DNA from: CAVVEQ01 sp963802095
GTDB lineage: Bacteria; Chloroflexota; Anaerolineae; Anaerolineales; Anaerolineaceae
Direction: 5' to 3'
Assembly: GCA_963802095.1 (NCBI GenBank)
Contig: CAWDHI010000001.1
Span: 124,001 to 188,000 of the forward strand
Length of the DNA: 64,000 nt
Shown here in pieces: positions 25,531 to 34,776 of the stretch. The notes under the pieces are model-generated. The model was given only the letters and a program-made list of their open reading frames with translations, was not told the DNA's origin and ran no database searches. The position numbers and the translations under genes were made by a program. How positions within the stretch are numbered: position 1 is the stretch's first letter; each line of letters begins with the position of its first letter.

Positions 25531-26707
25531 TATTGACACTCCCTTCCTTGTATTCCTTCATCTTTTCCGATGTCCGGTTCACACTAAATAAGATGCCTAT
25601 CCCGACCATTGCTGTAATGAGACTGGAACCTCCTGCGCTTATCAAGGGCAGTGCGTTTCCTGCAAACGGCATCATATTCACCATGGCGAGCATGTTGACC
25701 ATGGCCTCAATGAAGATCCAAACGGAAACCCCGGCAGCCAGAAGCTTGCCAAAAAGATCTGGCGCGTTCTCGGCGATATATAGACCGCGCCAAAGAATTA
25801 CCACATACAGAACGATGATGATCAGGCTGCCAAGAATCCCGGTTTCTTCAGCGATGACCGCAAAAATGCTATCCAATGGGGCTACGGGGAGGCCGGTGAA
25901 CTTCACCGAAGATTGACCGATGCCCACCCCAAAGAAGCCTCCATGCACGATGGCTTCAATCGAACGGATCACCTGATCTGTCGCATTCTGAGGGTCCTGG
26001 ATACCAGCGATATACCCCTGCAAGCGTGCGCGCCCGGATGGATAAACCGATACGGCAATCCAGGCGGTGATGATCGCGATCACAGTGATCAATACGATCT
26101 GGCGAAGTTCTCCACCTGAGATATAGAAAAGGAAGCATGAGAGCAGAACGACCGTGAAGGCCGCGCTGATATCGGGTTGAAGAACGATCAAGCCTGCCAT
26201 TATGCCGATGATGGCTGCCAAAGGAAGCAGGCCAAATGAAAATTCGTTCAATTTATCCCGTTTGGAATATAGCCAGAGTGAGAGGTAAAAAACAGTTGCC
26301 AGCTTGGCGAACTCGGATGGTTGCACCGAACCACCAAAAAGAGTGCGGTTGGCACCAAGGCGGGTTTCGCCGATCCCAAGCGCGACCAGGGCAAGCATGA
26401 TTAAAACAGCAAAGGTACCTAAAACGATCAGCTTGCGAAACTTGTGATAATCGATGCTGGAGATGATCACAGCGATCCCAATTCCAGCAGCAAAAAAAAG
26501 CAGTTGCCGCCAGAACATGGAGTAAGGAGAGCTGTAGAAGATCATAGAGAATTCCCAGCTCGAGGAATAAACAAACACCAACCCAATCAGGCTCAACACG
26601 ATAAGTGAGCAGAGCAGGGGCACATCCACCGCGGCATGGTGCCGATTGGACCGGCGAGCCGAAGCGGCAACAGGGGTATCGGGAGTTATGTAAGCTGATT
26701 CACCCAT
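25454..26707 (-). CDS. ftsW: SEDS-family cell division glycosyltransferase FtsW
   Basis: A protein of 417 residues with about ten membrane helices. SEDS signatures are SVQPSEFAKLATVFYLSLWLY, QPDISAAFTVVLL and NMLAMVNMMPFAGNALPLISAGGSS. It polymerises septal glycan from lipid II with FtsI. The tail (about 25 residues, very Arg-rich) runs 77 bases into murG. The start overlaps murD by 22 bases. The position in the division cluster supports FtsW over RodA. Confidence 0.95.
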   Translation of the reverse strand: MGESAYITPDTPVAASARRSNRHHAAVDVPLLCSLIVLSLIGLVFVYSSSWEFSMIFYSSPYSMFWRQLLFFAAGIGIAVIISSIDYHKFRKLIVLGTFAVLIMLALVALGIGETRLGANRTLFGGSVQPSEFAKLATVFYLSLWLYSKRDKLNEFSFGLLPLAAIIGIMAGLIVLQPDISAAFTVVLLSCFLFYISGGELRQIVLITVIAIITAWIAVSVYPSGRARLQGYIAGIQDPQNATDQVIRSIEAIVHGGFFGVGIGQSSVKFTGLPVAPLDSIFAVIAEETGILGSLIIIVLYVVILWRGLYIAENAPDLFGKLLAAGVSVWIFIEAMVNMLAMVNMMPFAGNALPLISAGGSSLITAMVGIGILFSVNRTSEKMKEYKEGSVNNAVVDLRRGDRRGRVPRSVRSGRTR

Positions 26708-28071
26708 GATCGAAATGATTCTCCGCGTTGTTCAAAATCTTTGAATGCATCGAAGGATGTGCCGCCCGGTGAAAAAAGAACCACATCTCCTTCTTCTGCT
26801 GCTTTATCCGCCATTGCCACAGCATCCTCCAGGCTGAAACATTGGCTCACACTATAAGGCCTTCGGTCGGGGTTTCCTTCACCGATTACCGGGGCAACCT
26901 TATCAGCCAACTCGCCAAAGATAACCACGTGGTCCACCCTTTCTTTGATCAAGTTGGCAAGATCCAACCAGGGAAGATCCTTATCCCGTCCGCCGAGTAT
27001 CAGGACAACGGGTTCCTCGAAGGAACGGATTGCAGCCGCAGTTCGTTCGGGAGCCGTGGCAATGGAATCGTTGTACCAGCGCACTCCCCGAAGATCCCGT
27101 ACAAATTCCAACCTGTGCGGTACTCCCTGGAAACCATTTATCCCTTTGGCGATTGCCTCCACGGGAAATCCAGCTGCCATACCGATGGCGCTTGCCGCCA
27201 GCACGTTCAGCAGGTTATGCCTGCCTTTGAGCAGGATATCCTTGGTTGCGATCAACTGCGTTATGCTGCCTTCGGAAGTAAAATTGATCGATTCGCTTTC
27301 GGAAAAGGTTCCACAAAAAACCCCATCAGGAGATTCAATACCGAAAGAAACCAGCTTACCCTTGACCCGATCTTGAAGCGCCCAGGAGCCGGAATCTTCA
27401 CGATTAAGAATGGCGAGATCGCTGCTTCCCTGGAAATCCAGAATGCGCGCTTTTATTTCTGAATAAATTTCCATCGTTCCGTGCCGGTCGAGGTGGTTGG
27501 GTGTGATATTGAGAACTGCTCCGATGTCAGGAGAGGCAGTCATCAACTCCAGTTGGAAGCTGGAAAGTTCCAGTACCACGATATCCTTGGGTTTTATCTC
27601 ATCAACGACATCCAGGAGGGGATTGCCAATGTTCCCTCCCACCCAGGCTCTTCGATCGTCCCCGGCAGCTTGAACTGCCATTCTTCCAACCAGAGTGGTA
27701 GTGGTTGTCTTTCCGGCTGATCCGGTGATCCCTATGACAGGAGCCTTAACCTCATCGAAGAAAATTTGCGAATCGTTGGAGAGGGGTATCCCATTCAATC
27801 TGGCTTCGGAGATGAGAGGCAAGGTTAGTGGGACACCACCGGAAACGCAGAGAAGATCCGTTCGTTCCAGGAGTGAATCGGGGTGACCACCAAAAACACA
27901 GGTAACCCCTAAAGCTTCTGCTTCTCTGCGGATTTCGGCCAGCTGGTCATCCGGTTGCTGGTCGTTGAGGGTGACAGCAGCTCCGTGGGAGGAGAGAAAA
28001 CGCGAAAGCGCAAACCCCTGGCGGGCTGCGCCGATCACGAGAACGCGTTTACCCTCCCATTGGCTCATCAT
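26686..28071 (-). CDS. murD: UDP-N-acetylmuramoylalanine--D-glutamate ligase MurD
   Basis: A protein of 461 residues. The N-terminal Rossmann loop is VLVIGAARQGFALSRFL, the ATP loop is GITGSAGKTTTTTLVGRM and the substrate part is NITPNHLDRHGTMEIYSEIK. The C-terminal motif is WYNDSIATAPERTAAAIRSF. It adds D-Glu to UDP-MurNAc-L-Ala. The ATG abuts the mraY stop (ATGATGA). Confidence 0.97.
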   Translation of the reverse strand: MMSQWEGKRVLVIGAARQGFALSRFLSSHGAAVTLNDQQPDDQLAEIRREAEALGVTCVFGGHPDSLLERTDLLCVSGGVPLTLPLISEARLNGIPLSNDSQIFFDEVKAPVIGITGSAGKTTTTTLVGRMAVQAAGDDRRAWVGGNIGNPLLDVVDEIKPKDIVVLELSSFQLELMTASPDIGAVLNITPNHLDRHGTMEIYSEIKARILDFQGSSDLAILNREDSGSWALQDRVKGKLVSFGIESPDGVFCGTFSESESINFTSEGSITQLIATKDILLKGRHNLLNVLAASAIGMAAGFPVEAIAKGINGFQGVPHRLEFVRDLRGVRWYNDSIATAPERTAAAIRSFEEPVVLILGGRDKDLPWLDLANLIKERVDHVVIFGELADKVAPVIGEGNPDRRPYSVSQCFSLEDAVAMADKAAEEGDVVLFSPGGTSFDAFKDFEQRGESFRSWVNQLT

Positions 28072-29063
28072 CAGATCACCACCAACGCCACGCCCAACAT
28101 CGCTGCGATCAGGCTAACCAGCCAAAAACGCTGCACGACCTGGGTTTCCGACCATCCCATAAGCTCAAAATGAAGGTGGATCGGCGCCATCTTAAAAAAG
28201 CGTTTGCCTCCAGTTGCGCGGAAATAAAGCACCTGAATGATGACGCTGAGAGCTTCGCTGACCGGGATGAAGATGATAAGAGGAAGCAATAACCATTGTC
28301 CGGTCATCAACGCGATAACGCTAATGGTTGCACCCAAACTAAGCGAACCGGTATCACCCATGAAAAGCTCAGCCGGGTGAACGTTGAACCACAGGAACCC
28401 AAAGATCGCACCGACCATGGTGAAGCAGAACCTACCCACGAATGGCTGCGCTTGCAGCAGGGCGATACCACCATAAGTTGCAAAAGCTGTTGCGCATATC
28501 AGACCGGCCAACCCGTCGAGGCCATCGGTGAAATTGACTGCGTTTGAACCACCAACAATAATGAAGGCGGCGATCGGAATATACCAAACACCGAGATTAA
28601 AAACTTCATCCACACCCGGCCAGAACATCTGGGGAGCGCGCATGAAGTAGCGTAAAGCGAAGGCAACGATCAATGCCAGGATGACCTGGATGAGAAATTT
28701 CGTACGCGCCCGCATACCCAAACCGCGACGGGAACCCCGGACACCCTCCCAATCGTCCATTGCACCCAGCGCGCCATAGGCGACCATAACCAACATAGGG
28801 AGGATTACCGAGCGGCCGAGGACATTCAAACCGGTAATGGAAGCCGCGTTCAGAAGGACTGTAAGCAGTACAACAGGGACGATGATCATCACACCGCCCA
28901 TGGTGGGAGTGCCCATTTTAACTTTGTGGCTCCCCGGTTCCTCCACCCGGATGAGCTTGCCGATCTTGAAATGACGCAGCAGCCGGATGAGTGGTCCTCC
29001 CCAGATTATCGCCAGCATGAAGCTGAGCGCGCTTAAGGCGATAGAAAGAGGAGCTTCATTCAT
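28071..29063 (-). CDS. mraY: Phospho-MurNAc-pentapeptide transferase MraY
   Basis: A protein of 330 residues with about ten membrane helices. Signature motifs are KMGTPTMGGVMII, NFTDGLDGLAG and the HHH-like C-terminal FKMAPIHLHFELMGWSE. It transfers phospho-MurNAc-pentapeptide to undecaprenyl phosphate, making lipid I. The ATG overlaps the murF stop (ATGA). Confidence 0.97.
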   Translation of the reverse strand: MNEAPLSIALSALSFMLAIIWGGPLIRLLRHFKIGKLIRVEEPGSHKVKMGTPTMGGVMIIVPVVLLTVLLNAASITGLNVLGRSVILPMLVMVAYGALGAMDDWEGVRGSRRGLGMRARTKFLIQVILALIVAFALRYFMRAPQMFWPGVDEVFNLGVWYIPIAAFIIVGGSNAVNFTDGLDGLAGLICATAFATYGGIALLQAQPFVGRFCFTMVGAIFGFLWFNVHPAELFMGDTGSLSLGATISVIALMTGQWLLLPLIIFIPVSEALSVIIQVLYFRATGGKRFFKMAPIHLHFELMGWSETQVVQRFWLVSLIAAMLGVALVVI

Positions 29064-30485
29064 TCTTGAACCTCCAGAGCATGGACGATCCGTTCCATCT
29101 GCAGACCGCGGGAACCTTTCACCAGGATCACATCCCCTTTGCGGATGATGCTCTGTAGATAAGGAACGGCCTGTGGGGCGTCTTCAAAAAGTTGAATATT
29201 TTTGGGTGAGTAACCCGACCGGGTGGCAGCATCGGCCATGATCTTGCCCCGCGAGCCGACAAGAACGATAAGAGCCGCGAACTGAGCTGCGCGGACCCCG
29301 ACCATTTCGTGTCCACTCCGTTCGTACTGACCAAGTTCAAGCATGTCTCCCAGAACAACAATCCGGCGCCCGTCCATTTGATCCAACAAATTCAATGCAG
29401 CCAGGGTTGATTCGGGGGAAGCATTGTAAGTGTCATCCAGGATCAGCGCGCCTTCCCTGGTATGTGCCATAACAAGGCGAAGCTGGGAATGACCGCTTTG
29501 AAGTCCATGAATGATTTCCCCCCAGGAGAGCCCTTCGACCAACCCTACCGCGGCAGCCCGGAGGGCGGTATGCACGGAATGCTCCCCAATCAATGGCACT
29601 CTCAGGTTGAGAGCCTCGTTTTTGTGGTGAAGCCGGAAGCGGATACCCTGCAGTCCCAGCCCTTCGATCTCATCTGCCCAGAGATCGGCTTGTGAATTCA
29701 ATCCGTAAAAAAGAACCCGGGCACGGGTAATTTCGGCCATGGGACGAACGAAGGGGTCGTCATAATTTAATATGGCAGTCCCCACCGGGGAGGCGGGTAA
29801 AGCCTTGTATGAGCTCGGATTTTCCGCGGGCGATCTCTTCCTGAGAGCCAGCGCGTTCTGCATGCACCGTACCAATATTGGTTATCACACCCACCTGCGG
29901 TTCTGCCAGGTCACAGAGAAAAGTGATCTCCCCCGGAACGTAGAAGCCCATTTCCAGCACAGCCCGCTGGCAGCCGCTTCCAAGCCGAAGGAGAGAAAGT
30001 GGAAGCCCGATCTCATTATTTAGGTTTCCCCTGCTTTTCAAGGTCGTGTACCGTTCATTCAGCACGTCAGCGATCAGTTCCTTGGTAGTGGATTTTCCTA
30101 CTGACCCGGTGATCGCTACAATGCGGACATCCTGTTTTTTCCGCCAGTGCTTGGCAATTCGCTGAAGGGCTGCGAGAGAGTCATCCACCAGGATGCAGAA
30201 TGGAGAATCTGGAATATCCAGGGCGGTGCCAGGTGCGATCTGCTTGCGGAGATCCAACTGGCGGTAACTGGCGGATACATCTTTCTGCACAAGCGCAAGA
30301 TCTGCTTTTCGACGGAATGCCTCACCGATGTAATCATGACCATCCACCCGCTCACCGGGAAGTGCGACGAATAATCCACCCGGGATAACCTGGCGGGAAT
30401 CGATGGCTGCCTCACTGATGACCCTTCCGGGAAGATCAGGTCGGAAACCAAGCAGCGCTTCAAAAACATCCAGGATATTCAACAT
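29060..30485 (-). CDS. murF: UDP-MurNAc-tripeptide--D-Ala-D-Ala ligase MurF, with a +1 frameshift
   Basis: The frame from ATG 30485 carries the MurF N-terminal domain and ATP loop (VAITGSVGKSTTKELIADVL) to GKSELIQ, then runs off into a stop at 29760. The next frame continues ALPASPVGTAILNYDDPF through the C-terminal domain (DDTYNASPES, LGDMLELG) to 29060. Removing one G of the coding-strand AAGGC at about 29803-29804 restores one protein of about 474 residues. MurF is essential in most walled bacteria, so a sequence error is likely. A real mutation or an unusual frameshift cannot be excluded. It follows ftsI by 7 bases. Confidence 0.88.
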
Positions 30486-30492
30486 TTTTGGA

Positions 30493-32271
30493 TTATTCCT
30501 GGCTGGCAAGCTGCTGCCGGAATTCCTCTGGGGGTATATTCATGAGAACGACTACTTCCGCGACGATATCGCGGAAGAGAGGTGCTGCAACAACAGATCC
30601 CCATATGGAGGATTTTGGTTGTTCCAGCCAAACGTAAACTACGAATTTTGGATTCTCAGCGGGACCCCAACCGATGAAGGAGGCGTTCGTTCTCCCCATG
30701 GTGTAACCATAGGGAGTCGGGATTTCTGCAGTACCGGTTTTACCCGCCAGGCGGTAGCCATCCACGAGCGCTTTGGAGGATTCGATTTCCAGTGACTGCG
30801 CAAGAAGTTCGGTAATAGTGGCGGCGGATTCCGAAGTTATGGGAGATCCAACCACCTGTGGATAAACATTGTATTGAACCCCATCACGAACGATCGATCG
30901 AACAATGTGGGGTGCCATCATCTTGCCCTCATTCGCGAGTGCGGAAGCTGCCATCAGGAATTGAACGGGAGCGACCGCGACACCCTGCCCAAAGGATTGG
31001 GTTGCCATGGTGGATTTTGACCAGCCAGGATCGCCCTGCCCGCGGAAGGGGAGGTAAGCTTCTCCAGCCAGATCAATGTTGGAGGGGCGCCCAATGTGAA
31101 AAGCTGCCATATATTCGTCGAAAGTTTGAGGACCAAGCTGGAGTGCAATCCACGCCAGGCAGACGTTCAGCGAGTGCTGCATGCAGCCGATCATGTTTAC
31201 CGGGCCGTAAGCCTGGTCGTCCCAGTTGTAGATCTCATAACCATCCACGTTTAAAACCCCGGTATCCAGGAAAGGAGTTTCCGGTTTAATGATGCCTTTA
31301 TCGATGGCTGATGCCATGGTGAGGATCTTGAAGATTGATCCAGGCTCGTAGATGGTACCGACAGCGGTGTTGAAGTGGGTGGGATGCTTGAATACTTCCG
31401 ATGCGGTCCAGTACTGGTTGGCGTCTATGCGCGGGGCGGTGGCCATCGCAAGGATCTCACCGGTTTCCGGATCCTCGACGATCGCGGTTCCGGAGAGAGC
31501 ACCATGTGCTTTCACATGTTTATCTAGTATTTCCTCCACTTTCGACTGGATCTCCCGATCGATGGTGAGGACCAAGTCTGATCCTGGCGGGGTGGAGGGT
31601 AGTTCGGACTGCTCATATGGATTGCGAGAGACGGTGAGCTGGATGGGCTGACCGGCTAGTAGATCATCATATTGACCTTCCACCCCGTAATAGCCATGCG
31701 CGCTGGAACCTTCCTTATATGGAAAAAAACCAAGCACGTTTGCGGCCAAAGTTTTCTCCGGATAAGAGCGAACCAGGCGGGGGGAATACAGCAGACCGAT
31801 CAGGCTGGGGGCGGATCGATCCCGTCCTGCAGGATTTACTGCTGAAAACTGGGATTGGATCTTTTTGACTACGTTTACCTTCTCGGGGAAGGTGTAATCC
31901 ATAAGCGACACATAACTGTAACCATGAAGGCGGGCATTTTCAACTTTGCCATAAATCGTTCGGGGATCAATTTTGAAAACGGACGCGAAGGTTTCTGCGA
32001 TCGAATTCACATGGTACCTTGAACCCATATCCAAGCCGATCTCATACACGGTCTTGTTTCCAGCAAGCAGGTTTCCCCACCGGTCATAGATGGAACCCCG
32101 CTCTGGGTAGATCGTTTTAACCTCGTATCCGTATTTCTCATCCGCCATTTCGCTTAGCTCGCGATGGACCGCACTGGTTTGGATATTGATCATCTGACCA
32201 ATAATCACAACTCCCAATAGGGAAAGAATTAAACCGAGGAAGGCAGTTCTTGAAAGAACGGGGAATTTCAT
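30493..32271 (-). CDS. ftsI: Peptidoglycan D,D-transpeptidase FtsI (class B PBP)
   Basis: A protein of 592 residues: one N-terminal membrane helix (FLGLILSLLGVVIIGQMI), a PBP dimerisation domain (from ERGSIYDRWGNLLA) and the transpeptidase. The active Ser is Ser312 in EPGSIFK, followed by SLN in MQHSLNVCLAW and KTG in LAGKTGTAEI. It cross-links septal peptidoglycan with FtsW. No PASTA repeats are present. It follows ftsL by 4 bases. Confidence 0.95.
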   Translation of the reverse strand: MKFPVLSRTAFLGLILSLLGVVIIGQMINIQTSAVHRELSEMADEKYGYEVKTIYPERGSIYDRWGNLLAGNKTVYEIGLDMGSRYHVNSIAETFASVFKIDPRTIYGKVENARLHGYSYVSLMDYTFPEKVNVVKKIQSQFSAVNPAGRDRSAPSLIGLLYSPRLVRSYPEKTLAANVLGFFPYKEGSSAHGYYGVEGQYDDLLAGQPIQLTVSRNPYEQSELPSTPPGSDLVLTIDREIQSKVEEILDKHVKAHGALSGTAIVEDPETGEILAMATAPRIDANQYWTASEVFKHPTHFNTAVGTIYEPGSIFKILTMASAIDKGIIKPETPFLDTGVLNVDGYEIYNWDDQAYGPVNMIGCMQHSLNVCLAWIALQLGPQTFDEYMAAFHIGRPSNIDLAGEAYLPFRGQGDPGWSKSTMATQSFGQGVAVAPVQFLMAASALANEGKMMAPHIVRSIVRDGVQYNVYPQVVGSPITSESAATITELLAQSLEIESSKALVDGYRLAGKTGTAEIPTPYGYTMGRTNASFIGWGPAENPKFVVYVWLEQPKSSIWGSVVAAPLFRDIVAEVVVLMNIPPEEFRQQLASQE

Positions 32272-32275
32272 AACG

Positions 32276-32740
32276 TCACTGTCCTGCCGTCCCGCTCACT
32301 TGGGCGAGCCCGTGAAACATCCAATCCCAGAGCGACTCGGTATAGGTGGGTTTGATGACGGGTTCCGGCATGTTCAATTCGCCCGGCGCTGCGGCAAGGA
32401 CGGCAGTCTGTTTACCGGAATAACCCGGAACATAGAGGAATGTCACCTGGTTTGGGGAAACACGCTCGTACCCCAATTCCTCGGCGCGTGCGTGCATTTT
32501 CTCCACAGAGGTGGTGTTCGCGATATTCGTGCGCATGCTGGCGATTTCCTGACGGAGAGATTCCCTTTCATCGTTCATCTCTCGAAGTTCCAATCCCGCC
32601 GTTGCTGCCTGTCCGCTTATGCTGAGAAATAAGCCGATAACAAGGAATAATCCGGCGGTTGCGATAAGGAAGCCGCCGATACCGTGAAATTTCCTCCGCC
32701 AAGGCGCCTGCTGGTACGCTTGCATGATCCTGGAAGTCAT
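32276..32740 (-). CDS. ftsL: FtsL-like septum protein
   Basis: A protein of 154 residues. A short cytoplasmic stretch, one membrane helix (GFLIATAGLFLVIGLFLSI) and then a coiled coil (LELREMNDERESLRQEIASMRTN) form the FtsL/DivIC plan. A Pro-rich tail after about residue 100 has no known match. The assignment rests on architecture and position between rsmH and ftsI, as FtsL sequences are weakly conserved. The start has GAGGATGG upstream. Confidence 0.8.
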   Translation of the reverse strand: MTSRIMQAYQQAPWRRKFHGIGGFLIATAGLFLVIGLFLSISGQAATAGLELREMNDERESLRQEIASMRTNIANTTSVEKMHARAEELGYERVSPNQVTFLYVPGYSGKQTAVLAAAPGELNMPEPVIKPTYTESLWDWMFHGLAQVSGTAGQ

Positions 32741-32792
32741 TTGCTACCATCCTCAACCATTAAGAGATTAATTGAGAATATCGGTGCAATGG

Positions 32793-33743
32793 TCATGCCA
32801 GCCCCACTTTCTCGGCAGCCCGCAGTCTGGCGCTTCGCGAGCGGGGATTGGTTTTTATCTCTTCATCAGAAGCGGTAAAACCTTTCCGGTTTAGATCCTT
32901 CAAGCAGGCAACATGACCGCAGGTGCAAACCGGCTGACCGGGAGGGCAGATGCAATCGCTGGATTCCCGGCGGATGAATTGTTTGACCAGGCGGTCTTCC
33001 AGGGAGTGAAAGGAGATCACTGCCAGCCGTCCGCCAGGTTTCAACGCCTCCAGCGCCCTGGGAAGCGCTTCATCAATTGCCTGCAATTCCATATTGACCG
33101 CGATGCGAATGGCCTGGAAGGTGCGTGTGGCAGGGTCGATGCGACCATGGCTGGTGCCCAGGCTACGGCGGACTATGGCAGCCAGTTCACCCGTGGTTTT
33201 CACCGGCCGCGAGGAACAGATGGCTTTTGCGATCCTTCGGGATTGTCTTTCTTCGCCATATTTCCAGAGGATTTCCGCAAGCTCCTCCTCAGGGAGAGAA
33301 TTAACAAGAGACTCCGCGGTAACCGGATTACGTGGATCGAAACGCATATCCAGCGGTGCATCGGTTTTAAAAGAAAATCCCCCCCGGGGATTATCCAGTT
33401 GCATGGAAGAAACTCCCAGGTCGAAGAGGACCCCATCCACTTCGTCCCACCCGTTCTCATACATTGCATCCAGGAGGTCGGTATAAGAACGGTGAGATAT
33501 GCTTACCCTCGCACCATATTCTCTTAACCGGATTCTGGATAGTTCGAGAGCTGAAGGATCCAGGTCCATCCCCAGTAGACTCCCAGTGGGGGAAGAGGCT
33601 TCCAGGATGCCCTGCGCATGCCCTCCCGCACCCAGGGTGCCATCGATATACCGCCCGCCATCCCGCGGCGCGATAGCTGCCAAAGTTTCCTCGAAGAGTA
33701 CCGGCTGGTGGGCTTGCTGGGGGACGGCGGCCGATGTTTGCAT
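32793..33743 (-). CDS. rsmH: 16S rRNA m4C1402 methyltransferase RsmH (MraW)
   Basis: A protein of 316 residues. It begins HQPVLFEETLAAI, followed by the SAM-binding YIDGTLGAGGHAQGIL and DLGVSSMQLDNPRGGFSF. The tail has FHSLEDRLVKQFIRR and the Arg-rich NPRSRSARLRAAEK. A Cys-rich insert (CICPPGQPVCTCGH) before the tail is common outside proteobacteria. It is 9 bases after mraZ. Confidence 0.96.
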   Translation of the reverse strand: MQTSAAVPQQAHQPVLFEETLAAIAPRDGGRYIDGTLGAGGHAQGILEASSPTGSLLGMDLDPSALELSRIRLREYGARVSISHRSYTDLLDAMYENGWDEVDGVLFDLGVSSMQLDNPRGGFSFKTDAPLDMRFDPRNPVTAESLVNSLPEEELAEILWKYGEERQSRRIAKAICSSRPVKTTGELAAIVRRSLGTSHGRIDPATRTFQAIRIAVNMELQAIDEALPRALEALKPGGRLAVISFHSLEDRLVKQFIRRESSDCICPPGQPVCTCGHVACLKDLNRKGFTASDEEIKTNPRSRSARLRAAEKVGLA

Positions 33744-33752
33744 AGGGGTGCC

Positions 33753-34181
33753 TTAAAGATCCAACGCGGAAAACCTTTGCGCGTTGGTCTCATCATCCTG
33801 TAGACGGGATTCCTGCTTCTGCCAGTTCCCGGCAGACCAAACCTCGAAATACTCACCCATGCCTATGAGCAGGGTCGTGCCAGTCAGATCGGCGGTGTCG
33901 CGTAAAAACTGGGGAATAAGAATGCGGCCGGCTTTATCGAACTCAACCGCGACTGCATTGGAAAAGATCAACCTGCGAAGGTCGCGGGCAGCCGAATCGG
34001 TCATACTCATGCTGTTCAGGTTTTGATAGATCCGCTGAAAATGAGCTCCGGTGAGGACGATCAAGTTGCGATCGAAACCCCGGGTGATATAGGCACCGCT
34101 GGCCAACAGCTCGCGGTAGCGGGCGGGGATGATCAGCCTGCCTTTTTCATCGATGGTGTGTTCGAATTGACCTAAGAACAT
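33753..34181 (-). CDS. mraZ: Transcriptional regulator MraZ
   Basis: A protein of 142 residues with two SpoVT-AbrB-like repeats: FEHTIDEKGRLIIPARYRELL near the start and VAVEFDKAGRILIPQFLRDTADL in the second half. MraZ forms a ring and binds direct repeats upstream of its own operon. Four 10-bp-spaced GTGG repeats are found 48 bases upstream. It is the first gene of the dcw operon. The ribosome binding site is weak (AAGGG). Confidence 0.95.
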   Translation of the reverse strand: MFLGQFEHTIDEKGRLIIPARYRELLASGAYITRGFDRNLIVLTGAHFQRIYQNLNSMSMTDSAARDLRRLIFSNAVAVEFDKAGRILIPQFLRDTADLTGTTLLIGMGEYFEVWSAGNWQKQESRLQDDETNAQRFSALDL

Positions 34182-34205
34182 TTGTTCTACCCTTTATATT
34201 ACGCC

Positions 34206-34230
34206 GGAACGCCGGGGAGGCCGGCGTTCC
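34206..34230 (-). promoter_or_regulatory. Stable hairpin in the mraZ leader
   Basis: GGAACGCCGG (34206-34215) and CCGGCGTTCC (34221-34230) form a perfect 10-bp GC-rich stem with a 5-base loop. It lies in the transcribed leader between the promoter and mraZ and overlaps the last GTGG repeat. No T tract follows, so it is not a simple terminator. Confidence 0.7.
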
Positions 34231-34262
34231 ACTTTCACCCACTATTTACCACTATTTACCAC
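34229..34262 (-). promoter_or_regulatory. MraZ operator: four GTGG repeats at 10-bp spacing
   Basis: On the minus strand GTGGTAAATA, GTGGTAAATA, GTGGGTGAAA and GTGGAACGCC follow one another. CCAC marks on the plus strand start at 34229, 34239, 34249 and 34259. The 10-bp phase and TGG core match the known MraZ box plan (TGGGN repeats with 5-base spacers). They begin directly at the end of the -10 element, so binding should repress the dcw promoter. Confidence 0.8.
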
Positions 34263-34291
34263 AGTATACGCAAAAAGCAGGCAATATGCAA
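34263..34291 (-). promoter_or_regulatory. dcw operon promoter
   Basis: On the minus strand TTGCAT (34286-34291), a 17-base spacer and TATACT (34263-34268). Transcription should start inside the GTGG repeats, about 75 bases before mraZ. No other good promoter was seen within the following 17.6 kb of tightly packed genes, although internal ones may exist. Confidence 0.75.
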
Positions 34292-34390
34292 GTGGCAATT
34301 CCACTTTTTTGACGAAAAATGGGGAAACTTACCAAAATGCAAGGTGCAAAAACCGTGCCGGAGGGAGTTTAAGAAAACTTTGCGCTGGAT

Positions 34391-34424
34391 AATAAAAAAA
34401 ACCGCCGATTTTCACCGGCGGTTT
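34391..34424 (-). terminator. Terminator after the DUF4177-like gene
   Basis: AAACCGCCG (34399-34407) and CGGCGGTTT (34416-34424) form a 9-bp stem. In the minus direction a run of eight T follows. It lies 22 bases past the stop at 34447 and insulates the dcw promoter. Confidence 0.88.
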
Positions 34425-34446
34425 GCTGCTGAAGAAGTCCCGTTTA

Positions 34447-34686
34447 TCATTTGGGTCGTTTCATTACCAGGCGGTAATCCTCAGAATCCACGTGGGCAAG
34501 ATCGGTGAAGATGGGGGAGAAATTGGCACTAATAAGTTCCCAGCCCTCCTCGCCGCGCTCATTTACAAAATCGTATAACGATACTCCCTGGATCCATTTG
34601 GGAATTTCCTTGCCGTTCACGATCCCAACCTTCCAAACATCCCCCACCCGAAAAACTGTCAGAAACAGATACTCCCACTTTTGCAT
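34447..34686 (-). CDS. DUF4177-like small protein
   Basis: A protein of 79 residues with no signal peptide. The pattern MQKWEYLFLTV at the start, LYDFVNERGEEGWELI in the middle and YRLVMKRP at the end is that of the DUF4177 fold, where Trp-Glu-Tyr and GxEGWEL recur. Function unknown. A GGGGTAA ribosome binding site precedes the ATG, and a strong terminator follows. It appears monocistronic. Confidence 0.75.
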   Translation of the reverse strand: MQKWEYLFLTVFRVGDVWKVGIVNGKEIPKWIQGVSLYDFVNERGEEGWELISANFSPIFTDLAHVDSEDYRLVMKRPK

Positions 34687-34776
34687 GTTACCCCTGCCTG
34701 TACATTCGAAGATTAAGAGATTGTACCATCTTTGACCAATTGAAAGCTGTGTGGACCCTCGAAGTAATTCTCATTA

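Noticed and set aside
26842..27462. A 206-codon plus-strand frame opposite murD
   Set aside because: It is antisense to a complete murD, with no recognisable domain or ribosome binding site.
29760..29880. Programmed frameshifting in murF
   Set aside because: No slippery heptamer, stop-codon pause site or following hairpin is apparent. An extra base is simpler.
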